From positions 1 through 12,454 of the forward strand of contig JASLGB010000214.1 of the NCBI GenBank assembly GCA_030150315.1: a stretch of 12,454 nt of DNA, in the 5' to 3' direction. The position numbers were made by a program, and so were the translations under genes. Of this stretch, positions 1 through 5,765 are shown piece after piece (the stretch's first letter is position 1; every line of letters begins with the position of its first letter). This DNA comes from Dokdonella sp. Lineage in GTDB: Bacteria > Pseudomonadota > Gammaproteobacteria > Xanthomonadales > Rhodanobacteraceae. The notes under the pieces are model-generated. The model saw only the letters and a program-made list of their open reading frames with translations, did no database searches and was not told the origin of the DNA.

Positions 1-103
1 GCCAGCCACAGCGACGCAGGATCCCGGCGCAAAGACGGCGGCGCCAATTGGGTGCGAGCTGCGGAATCGACGGCGGCAGTGGAACCTGCACGACGCCCTT
101 CAT
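1..103 (-). CDS. Lysophospholipid acyltransferase-like protein, N-terminal fragment (partial)
   Basis: Only the first 34 codons are present; the gene runs off the left edge. The ATG at 103-101 overlaps the arfB stop codon as ATGA, the usual sign of translational coupling. The peptide begins MKGVVQVPLPPSIPQLAP, then has an Arg-rich stretch and ends ILRRCGW. A Pro-rich 'LPPxxPQ' start, a basic segment, then a short helix ending in 'GW' is, as I recall, how many proteobacterial PlsC-like 1-acyl-glycerol-3-phosphate acyltransferases begin, ahead of the HX4D catalytic motif. That motif would lie outside the window, so the family call is inference from a short fragment. If right, the enzyme would acylate lysophospholipid at the inner membrane. 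The open frame and overlapping start support a real gene more firmly than they support the function. Confidence 0.5.
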   Translation of the reverse strand, partial: MKGVVQVPLPPSIPQLAPNWRRRLCAGILRRCGW

Positions 104-525
104 TCACCGCTCCAGTCGCCACGGCCGCGCGTGCGCTTGATCGCCGAGCGCGTCTTCTTGGCCTCGATGCGGCGCTCTTTCGAAGCCCGTGTGGGACGCG
201 TCGCGACGCGCGCCTTCGGCACCACCAGCGCGGCGCGCACGATGTCGGCCAGGCGTGCGCGCGCGTCCTCGCGGTTCTTGGCCTGATCGCGGAAGCGATT
301 GGCCTGGATCACCAGCACGCCCTCGTCGGTCAGGCGCCGGTCGCGCCGCGCGAGCAGGCGCTCGCGCACGGCTTCGGGCAGCACGCGCGAGGCGCCCACG
401 TCGAAGCGCAACTCGACCGCGCTGGCGACCTTGTTCACGTTCTGGCCGCCGGGACCGGCCGCGCGCACGAAGCGCTCGACCAGTTCGTCGTCGGGCAGGA
501 TCAGCGTGTCGGTGACGGCAACCAC
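100..525 (-). CDS. arfB: Alternative ribosome-rescue factor ArfB (YaeJ), peptidyl-tRNA hydrolase
   Basis: The 141-residue protein matches the usual ArfB length of about 140. The catalytic GGQ motif is at residues 26-28, in the context GPGGQNVNK. It is followed by the RF-1-like fold and a basic C-terminal tail containing PTRASKERR (about 111-119) and several Lys/Arg residues. In this family the tail enters the empty mRNA channel of stalled ribosomes while GGQ hydrolyses the peptidyl-tRNA, so it releases ribosomes on mRNAs lacking a stop codon. The short length and basic tail separate it from PrfA, PrfB and PrfH. The start is a GTG at 525; no in-frame ATG lies nearby, and an ATG at 527 is in another frame. 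It begins 19 nt after the lipoprotein stop and its stop overlaps the next start, so it is probably a late gene of the ubiJ-ubiB operon. Confidence 0.95.
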   Translation of the reverse strand: MVAVTDTLILPDDELVERFVRAAGPGGQNVNKVASAVELRFDVGASRVLPEAVRERLLARRDRRLTDEGVLVIQANRFRDQAKNREDARARLADIVRAALVVPKARVATRPTRASKERRIEAKKTRSAIKRTRGRGDWSGE

Positions 526-544
526 ATCGACGGATCCGTCTTGC

Positions 545-1294
545 TCAGCTCTTGGGCTTCAGGGACAGGGCGCGGTGCGCGCTGTCGAGCAGCTTCTCGA
601 CTTCACCGGCCGTCTTCTCGATGCCATCGGAATCGCCGTTGCGGGCGTAGTTCTCCATCGTGCGGCGCAGGCGGCCGAGCGTGGCGGAGCAGTAGTTGGC
701 GATGATGCCGACGCGCGGATTGACGTTCGGCGTGCGTGTCATTTCGATCACCTGCTGGCAGGCGCTTTCGGCCTTGGCCAGGGTCGCGCCGTGCGCGCCG
801 AGATCGACATCCGGGTCCGGCGCCTGCATGCCGTCGGGCGCGGTTTCCGGCGTACCCGCCAGCGGAGCCGGCTGCCAGTCGGCCGGGGCCTTTTCCTGCT
901 GCGCGCGCTGCGGCGGCGCTTTCTTTTCCGTCGGCGCTCCGTCCAGCAGGGACATCGCGCGGCGCACGGCGGCGGGCGCGCTGATTTCGGCGAACGTGAG
1001 CTTGTCCGGGTTGCGTGCGGCGTCGGAGATCCAGCCGTCGACGCGCGTTCGGCAGGCCTTGCGACCGCTCTCGCCGGCCGAGCGCATCGGCAGGTTGTTC
1101 AGCAGTTCCTTGTCGTCCGACCAGGCGCGCAGGCATTCGACCGCCAGCGCATCGACCGGCGGCGTGGTGCCGGGAACCGTCGGGCGCTCGCTGCGCAGCA
1201 GCGTGCCGAGCTGTGCTTCGGTCGGTTCGCGCTTGCCAGAACAGGCGCTTGCACCGACGGCGCAGGCGATCGCGACGATCAGGATCTTCTTCAT
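545..1294 (-). CDS. Uncharacterised lipoprotein in the ubiJ-ubiB operon
   Basis: I do not recognise a family. The 249-residue protein starts MKKILIVAIACAVGASACSG: two lysines, a hydrophobic core and a possible lipobox ASAC with Cys18 as the lipidated residue. Ala at -3 is not the preferred residue, so signal peptidase I processing is also possible. The mature part has a helical N-terminal segment with Cys54 and Cys81, a Pro/Ala/Gln-rich linker (about 121-165) and a helical C-terminal segment with Cys179 and Cys202, which could form disulfides in the periplasm. The chosen ATG has a GGAG 10 nt upstream (complement of 1305-1308). The frame stays open far upstream inside ubiB, but the signal peptide fixes the start here. 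It begins 32 nt after the ubiB stop and ends 19 nt before arfB, so co-transcription is likely. A role linked to ubiquinone is not shown. Confidence 0.85.
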   Translation of the reverse strand: MKKILIVAIACAVGASACSGKREPTEAQLGTLLRSERPTVPGTTPPVDALAVECLRAWSDDKELLNNLPMRSAGESGRKACRTRVDGWISDAARNPDKLTFAEISAPAAVRRAMSLLDGAPTEKKAPPQRAQQEKAPADWQPAPLAGTPETAPDGMQAPDPDVDLGAHGATLAKAESACQQVIEMTRTPNVNPRVGIIANYCSATLGRLRRTMENYARNGDSDGIEKTAGEVEKLLDSAHRALSLKPKS

Positions 1295-1326
1295 GGAACG
1301 GGTTCTCCAGACGGTAACGGGAAAGT

Positions 1327-3000
1327 CTAGGTGCTTCGGCGCGCCAGTGCGAAACAGGCGGCGGCGCCGACCACGCCCGGCCACGCCGGCCACGGCAGGC
1401 CGGCATGACGCGGCGCTTCGGAAAGAACCGCCAATGCGGCCACCGTAACCAGCAACGACACGCCCAGCGACAGCCAGACCGCGACGCGCTGGCCGCGGCG
1501 GATGCGCTGGTCGAGCGCCTTCAGATCGTCGGACGCGATGCGAAGTTCCATGCCGCCGGTGGTCGCCTGCCGCAGGTAGTCGTGCAGCAGTTGCGGCATT
1601 TCCGGTGCGGCAGCCAGCCATTCCGGCACGCGGCGACGCAGCGCCTTCAGCACCGCGCGCGGCCCGCGACGACGGAACCAGATGCGTTCCAGCACGGGCT
1701 TGGCGACCGCCCAGATGTCGATCGTCGGATCGAGCAGGCGGCCGACGCCCTCGATGTTGAGCAGAGTCTTCTGCAGCAGGATCAGCTGCGGCTGCAGCGT
1801 GAGTTCGTGCCGGCGCGCGGTCTGGAACAGCTTGACCGTGACCTCGGCCAGCGAGATTTCGCTCAAGGGGCGCGTGAAGTACGGTTCGCACACCGCGCGC
1901 ACGGCCGCTTCCAGTTCGTCCAGGCGCGCGGTCGCCGGCATCCAGCCAGCGCGCACATGCAGCTCGGCGATGCGCGCGTAGTCCTGGTTGAACAGCGCGA
2001 GGAAATTCTCCGCCAGCCAGTACTGGTCGCGCTCGGGCAGCGATCCCATGATGCCGCAGTCGAGCGCGATGAAGCGCGGATCGTGCGGGAATTCCGGGTC
2101 GACCCAGATGTTGCCGGCGTGCGCATCGGCGTGGAAGAAGTTGTCGCGGAACACCTGCGTGTAGAACAGGCGCACGCCCTTCGCCGCGAGCTTGACCCGA
2201 TCCACGCCGGCGGCGTCGAGCGCGGCCAGGTCGTCGACCGGAATGCCGCGCACGCGCTCCAGCGTGAGCACGCCGTCGGTGGTGTGCGACCACACCACTT
2301 CCGGCACGTAGAGATCATCGGAGCCGGCGAAATTGCGCCGCAGCAGGGACGCGTTGGCGCCCTCGCGCTGCAGGTCCAGCTCGTTGGTCAGCGTCGTCTC
2401 GATTTCGGCCACGACATCGCGCGGACGGATCTTGTCGGGCTTGGGATGCACGCGCTCGGCGATACCGGCCAGCGCATGCAGCAGCGCGATGTCGTCGTCG
2501 ATGCGCGTGTGGATGTCCGGCCGCAGGATCTTCACCACTACCTCGCGCGCGGGCGCGGTCGGCGTGGCCGGCAGTTCCGCCGCGTGCACCTGGGCGATCG
2601 AGGCCGAAGCCAGTGGCACGTCCTCGAAGCGCGCGAAGCGCTCGGCCACCGGCGCGCCGAGCGCGCGTTCCACCGCAGCGCGCGCGATGGCCGCATCGAA
2701 CGGCGCGACCTGGTCCTGCAAGGTGGTCAGCGCATCGGCGATGTCCGGCGGCACGAGGTCGCGGCGGGTGGACAGGATCTGCCCGAACTTGACGAAGATC
2801 GGGCCCAGGTCCGTGAGTGCCAGCACCAGCCGGCGACCGCGCGGCAGGGCCAGCAGCTCTGCGCTGGGCGACGGCGACAACAGGCGCAGCAGCGCCAGCG
2901 AACGCGGGCGGCGCGCCCTCGGCACCAGTTCGTCAAGACGGTAGCGGGCGAGCACGCGCGCGATGCGCAGCAGGCGCGGAATCTGTCGCAGCGGAATCAC
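1327..3000 (-). CDS. ubiB: UbiB, ABC1/ADCK-type atypical kinase/ATPase of ubiquinone biosynthesis
   Basis: The 557-residue protein is close to the E. coli length (546). The family hallmark KxGQ is at 71-74 ([16 protein letters not shown]). The Ala-rich nucleotide loop ASASIAQVH is at 131-139, the VVK lysine is Lys157, NELD is at 206-209, the catalytic-loop equivalent ADAHAGN is at 291-297, and the metal-binding DCG is at 314-316. Two hydrophobic C-terminal segments (about 507-525 and 538-554) anchor it in the inner membrane, as in UbiB/COQ8. The family uses ATP to support assembly or substrate access of the membrane-associated ubiquinone complex; its exact reaction is not settled. The start is GTG at 3000, overlapping the ubiJ stop as GTGA. 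This is the normal ubiJ-ubiB order, but ubiE, which precedes ubiJ in E. coli, is absent here. Confidence 0.97.
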   Translation of the reverse strand: MIPLRQIPRLLRIARVLARYRLDELVPRARRPRSLALLRLLSPSPSAELLALPRGRRLVLALTDLGPIFVKFGQILSTRRDLVPPDIADALTTLQDQVAPFDAAIARAAVERALGAPVAERFARFEDVPLASASIAQVHAAELPATPTAPAREVVVKILRPDIHTRIDDDIALLHALAGIAERVHPKPDKIRPRDVVAEIETTLTNELDLQREGANASLLRRNFAGSDDLYVPEVVWSHTTDGVLTLERVRGIPVDDLAALDAAGVDRVKLAAKGVRLFYTQVFRDNFFHADAHAGNIWVDPEFPHDPRFIALDCGIMGSLPERDQYWLAENFLALFNQDYARIAELHVRAGWMPATARLDELEAAVRAVCEPYFTRPLSEISLAEVTVKLFQTARRHELTLQPQLILLQKTLLNIEGVGRLLDPTIDIWAVAKPVLERIWFRRRGPRAVLKALRRRVPEWLAAAPEMPQLLHDYLRQATTGGMELRIASDDLKALDQRIRRGQRVAVWLSLGVSLLVTVAALAVLSEAPRHAGLPWPAWPGVVGAAACFALARRST

Positions 3001-3659
3001 GGTGCGGCGATTCCGCGGCGCGCAACGAGGCGCTGCACGCGCGCTTCGAGGCGATCGGCCTGCTCGCGCGCCGCATCGACCTCGTCGAGGAACTGGTCCA
3101 GTTCGGCGCGCGGCACCAGGTCACGCCCTTCTTCGGTCAGGAACTCGGCGCCGTCGCGCAACAGCGCACCGGCGGATGCGCGCGACCACGCCAGCGCACC
3201 GCGCACGGCCTGTGCGATGCGGAAGCCGACTACGTCGCCGAACACGCGCGTGAACGCCTCGTCGAAGTCCGGCGCGAAGCCGCTCGCCAGCCGCTCCAGC
3301 CGGCGTGCCAGCTCGGCGTCGCCGGCAATTTCCACGCTGCCCGGCGCCACCGCGCCCTCGCGGCCGCGCGCCAGCGCGAGTCCGAGCAAGGTGCCGGGTG
3401 TCGCCGCGACGCGCAGTGCACTGGCCGCCTCGAACGCCGGGCCGATGCGCAGCCGCGCGCCATCGACCGCGACGCGCATCGACGGCAGCGTGCCCTTGAA
3501 GTCGATCGTGAGGGCGCGGCCATCGAGCGCGGGCAGGCGCGCGCGCGTCTGCTCGTCGAGCGCGACGAGGCGGTTGAGCGCGGCTTCCAGCGCACGGCCA
3601 AGCACGGCGAGGATCGGGTTCGGCGCGCTCGGCGCGCCAGGGGAAGAGGCAGCGGACAT
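2997..3659 (-). CDS. ubiJ: UbiJ, SCP2-domain ubiquinone biosynthesis accessory factor
   Basis: With the ATG at 3659 the protein has 220 residues (E. coli UbiJ about 200). It has an SCP2-like lipid-binding domain at about 15-130, including the [11 protein letters not shown] segment at 107-117 that resembles UbiJ proteins, and ends in a charged coiled-coil stretch (about 185-213, with [20 protein letters not shown]). UbiJ binds ubiquinone intermediates and, with UbiK, supports the soluble Ubi complex. Its position immediately before ubiB with a 4-nt overlap strongly supports the call despite weak sequence conservation. An in-frame ATG at 3701 would add 14 residues, but I prefer 3659 because a TAGAAT -10-like element lies 8 nt upstream of it, inside the longer version. 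Neither start has a clear Shine-Dalgarno. Confidence 0.87.
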   Translation of the reverse strand: MSAASSPGAPSAPNPILAVLGRALEAALNRLVALDEQTRARLPALDGRALTIDFKGTLPSMRVAVDGARLRIGPAFEAASALRVAATPGTLLGLALARGREGAVAPGSVEIAGDAELARRLERLASGFAPDFDEAFTRVFGDVVGFRIAQAVRGALAWSRASAGALLRDGAEFLTEEGRDLVPRAELDQFLDEVDAAREQADRLEARVQRLVARRGIAAP

Positions 3660-3667
3660 GGGCGACG

Positions 3668-3673
3668 ATTCTA
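3668..3673 (-). promoter_or_regulatory. Candidate -10 element for a near-leaderless ubiJ transcript
   Basis: The minus strand reads TAGAAT, then 8 nt, then the ubiJ ATG. A -10 box at this distance would start transcription about 2 nt before the start codon, giving a leaderless or almost leaderless mRNA, which fits the missing Shine-Dalgarno. There is no good -35; the 16-18 bp spacing lands in a GC-rich inverted repeat (GCCGGC, 3 nt, GCCGGC at 3685-3699). This is inference from one hexamer. Confidence 0.3.
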
Positions 3674-3754
3674 CCTGCCCGCGCGCCGGCTCGGCCGGCA
3701 TTCAGGTCGTGTCGCCGATGTCGCGGCAGAATCGGCTGTCCCCACTCCGGCGAC

Positions 3755-3760
3755 AGGTGG
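3755..3760 (+). promoter_or_regulatory. Ribosome binding site deciding the hydrolase start
   Basis: AGGTGG lies 5 nt before the ATG at 3766. It selects that start over an in-frame ATG at 3718 and over the long open frame further upstream, which is antisense to ubiJ and ubiB. Confidence 0.6.
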
Positions 3761-3765
3761 CTCCG

Positions 3766-5127
3766 ATGATTCTTCGATGGCTGGCCGCAAGCTTGATCGG
3801 CCTGGCTTGCAGCAGCGGTACGCTCGCGGCCTTGCAGGCCAGCGGCCAGGCGCCGTCCGGTGCCTGGTACCGCATCGAGGCGCCCGATGGCTGGAAACCC
3901 GGCGATGCGCTGGTGCTGTACCAGCACGGCCTCGACTTCAGCGACGCCAAGGGGCCGCCGGGACTCGGCCCGCTGAAATCGCTGATGCTGTCGGAAGGCT
4001 ATGCGGTCGCCGCAAGCTCGTTCCGCCAGCGCGGCTGGGCGCTGTTCAGCGCGGTGGAGGACAACCGCGAACTGCTGGCGCTGGTCGAGCGCGAGATCGG
4101 CCGCCCCGGCGAAATCATCCCTTTCGGCGGCTCGCTCGGTGGCCTCGTCGCGCTGAAGGTGGCCGAAGCGCCGGGGTTTCCGCCCGTGCATGCGGCCTAT
4201 TCGCTGTGTCCGGCCGCTGCCGGCTCGCGCATTTGGGACATCGCAATCGACCTGCGCCTGGCCTACGACGTGGTCTGCCGCAATGCCGGCGACCTGCCCA
4301 GGGGCTCCGCACCGTATCCGTGGGCGCGCAACCTCGACGGCATTCCCGACAATCTCGGCAACCTCGAGGATCAGATCCAGCTGCTGCCGAGCCTGATCGG
4401 CCTCAACCAGTGCACCGGCGTGAACCTGCCCGAGCCGTTGCGCAGCAGCGACAAGCGCCGGCGCCTGAAGCAGCTGATGGAGTTCATGCACATCACCGAC
4501 GAGAAGTTCTTCGTCACCAACATCGCCTACACGCTGTTCGTGATGAGCGATCTGGTACGCGCGCCGGACAAGCTCGACGGCCACAATCCGTTCACCACAG
4601 CCGGTGTCGACTACGGCAGCGACCCGATGATCCAGGCGGAAATCGCGCGCATCGTGGCCGAGCCGCGCGCGGCCGAACGGTTGCGCCAGGTTTCCGATTT
4701 CCGCGGCGACGTCGGCGATGCCAAGGTGTTGTCGCTGCATACCAGCGGCGACCAGCTGGTGATTCCGTCGAATCAGGAATTCCTGCGCAAGGCGCTGCCG
4801 GCCGACCAGCTGGTCAGCGTGCTGGTGGACGAGGCGAAGCCATCCCACTGCGGCTTCAGCGAGGCGGAAGGCGTGGCCGGCTGGGAGGCGCTGCGTGCGT
4901 GGCGCGCCGGGGCGGCGCAACCGACCGCGACGAGCCTGCAAGGCCTGTGCGAGGACATCGTCGCCAGCGGCGCAATCGCGGGCGACTGCCGCTTCGATCC
5001 GGTCTCCGCCATCGTGCCGTTCGACGACTTGGTGCGGCCGCGTCCGGCGGAAGACCTGCCGCCGCCGCGGCGTTCGGATCGGCCCTTGCCGATTCCGCGC
5101 CCGACCGGCCCCCGCGTGGTGCGTTAG
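3766..5127 (+). CDS. Exported alpha/beta-hydrolase with Pro/Arg-rich C-terminal tail
   Basis: The 453-residue protein starts with a signal peptide (MILRWLAASLIGLAC, cleavage plausible near 21-22). A Cys15 lipoprotein site is unlikely because Gly is at -3. The serine-hydrolase pattern is readable: an oxyanion-type HG in LYQHGLDF (51-58), the nucleophile elbow GGSLGG (121-126, Ser123), Asp329 in HTSGDQLV and His361 in KPSHCGF, giving a plausible Ser-Asp-His triad in the right order and spacing. Between the nucleophile and the acid lies a long insert (about 150-310), probably a lid. The last 35 residues are rich in Pro and Arg and probably disordered. The substrate cannot be read; esterase or peptidase activity on an extracellular ester or peptide is possible. 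It is the only plus-strand gene, divergent from ubiJ and convergent with the DUF4156-like gene. Confidence 0.9.
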   Translation: MILRWLAASLIGLACSSGTLAALQASGQAPSGAWYRIEAPDGWKPGDALVLYQHGLDFSDAKGPPGLGPLKSLMLSEGYAVAASSFRQRGWALFSAVEDNRELLALVEREIGRPGEIIPFGGSLGGLVALKVAEAPGFPPVHAAYSLCPAAAGSRIWDIAIDLRLAYDVVCRNAGDLPRGSAPYPWARNLDGIPDNLGNLEDQIQLLPSLIGLNQCTGVNLPEPLRSSDKRRRLKQLMEFMHITDEKFFVTNIAYTLFVMSDLVRAPDKLDGHNPFTTAGVDYGSDPMIQAEIARIVAEPRAAERLRQVSDFRGDVGDAKVLSLHTSGDQLVIPSNQEFLRKALPADQLVSVLVDEAKPSHCGFSEAEGVAGWEALRAWRAGAAQPTATSLQGLCEDIVASGAIAGDCRFDPVSAIVPFDDLVRPRPAEDLPPPRRSDRPLPIPRPTGPRVVR

Positions 5128-5185
5128 ACAGCTGCCGCGGCGCGCCCGAGTGGCGTGCCGCGAACTCGTTGCCATCGAATGGATT

Positions 5186-5216
5186 GCCGATCGGGCCGGC
5201 TGCTGGCCGGATCGGC
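5186..5216. terminator. Hairpin between convergent hydrolase and DUF4156-like genes
   Basis: GCCGATCGGGCC pairs with GGCCGGATCGGC across a 7-nt loop: 12 pairs with one G-G mismatch. It starts 11 nt after the DUF4156-like stop on the minus strand and lies 58 nt after the hydrolase stop on the plus strand. There is no T-run on either side, so it is either a U-less bidirectional terminator or a 3'-end stabiliser. The rest of the 100-nt gap shows nothing else. Confidence 0.45.
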
Positions 5217-5227
5217 GTTCGCGCGGA

Positions 5228-5704
5228 TCAGTTGTCGATCGGGAACGTCTCGACCGTGCCGTCCTTGCTGCGCTGCTCGATGCGCATCGTCGGCTTGGCC
5301 GCGTCGCGCGCGACCGGCCCGCAGTGGAATGCGCGCCACGACTGCTCGCCGTCGCGCGGTTCGCCCAGTGGCTGGATGGTGTCGGCATTCATGCCGGCGG
5401 CCTCGTTGCGCGCCATGACTTCCAGTTCGTCGCGCACCTTCAGGTCGCGGCGATTCACCGGGCCGACATGGTCGAGCACGGAAACGGTGACGCGGCCGAG
5501 GTCCTTGCAGCCGGAAGGCGCGCCGTTCCAGGCGACGCGCACTTTCTGGCCGCCGGAATCGAGCTTGATGCCCCAGCTGCAGGCGGCCAGCGGCGTCAGC
5601 GCGACAGCAGCCAGCAGCAGGGTTCGGGGGGTCGACTTAGTCGCTGTGATGTCCGGAATGGGATGCCGCCGGAGACGTTCCGCCCGGCAAGGCTGTGCCG
5701 CCAC
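5228..5704 (-). CDS. DUF4156-like lipoprotein
   Basis: The 158-residue reading has a hydrophobic segment TLLLAAVALTPLAAC ending in a clear lipobox LAAC (Cys42). The mature part carries KVRVAW, then GCKDLGRVTV (Cys66), a charged helix RRDLKVRDELEVMARNEAA, MNADTI, and AFHCG (Cys128). The 'KV-C-LG-V ... A-A-NAD' pattern resembles the DUF4156 family, to which E. coli YjeI belongs; its function is unknown. The two late Cys residues could form a disulfide. The start is doubtful. The only usual start codon in frame is the GTG at 5704, which gives a 27-residue N-region before the hydrophobic core and has no good ribosome site. A normal lipoprotein start would fall near residues 16-20, where only ATT and ATC codons occur. 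The C-terminal part is sounder than the N-terminus. Confidence 0.72.
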   Translation of the reverse strand: MAAQPCRAERLRRHPIPDITATKSTPRTLLLAAVALTPLAACSWGIKLDSGGQKVRVAWNGAPSGCKDLGRVTVSVLDHVGPVNRRDLKVRDELEVMARNEAAGMNADTIQPLGEPRDGEQSWRAFHCGPVARDAAKPTMRIEQRSKDGTVETFPIDN

Positions 5705-5727
5705 GCGCCGGCGCTTGTGGCGGTGAT

Positions 5728-5755
5728 GGCCGCTGCGGTCTGCGCCGCAGCGGCC
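5728..5755 (-). terminator. Strong GC hairpin after the M16 peptidase gene
   Basis: A perfect 11-bp inverted repeat, GGCCGCTGCGG and CCGCAGCGGCC, with a 6-nt loop, begins 10 nt after the M16 stop codon. No U-tract follows. The position fits a terminator for the M16 gene and lies just ahead of the DUF4156-like gene, so that gene probably has its own promoter or depends on read-through. Confidence 0.5.
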
Positions 5756-5765
5756 CGGTCGACGA

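Noticed and set aside
3685..3699. GCCGGC-TCG-GCCGGC inverted repeat as a firm operator
   Set aside because: Each arm is itself palindromic and such hexamers are common at this GC content. It is kept only as part of the ubiJ promoter observation.
1405..3765. Very long plus-strand open frame continuing into the hydrolase (787 extra codons antisense to ubiB and ubiJ)
   Set aside because: It is the opposite strand of two confidently identified genes. Very high third-position GC removes stop codons from that frame; composition is Arg/Gln/His-rich and shows no domain. The ribosome site and signal peptide put the real start at 3766.
2817..5726. 969-codon plus-strand frame spanning several genes
   Set aside because: It crosses ubiB, ubiJ, the hydrolase in another frame and the DUF4156-like gene, with low-complexity Ala/Arg/Gly composition; a chance frame.
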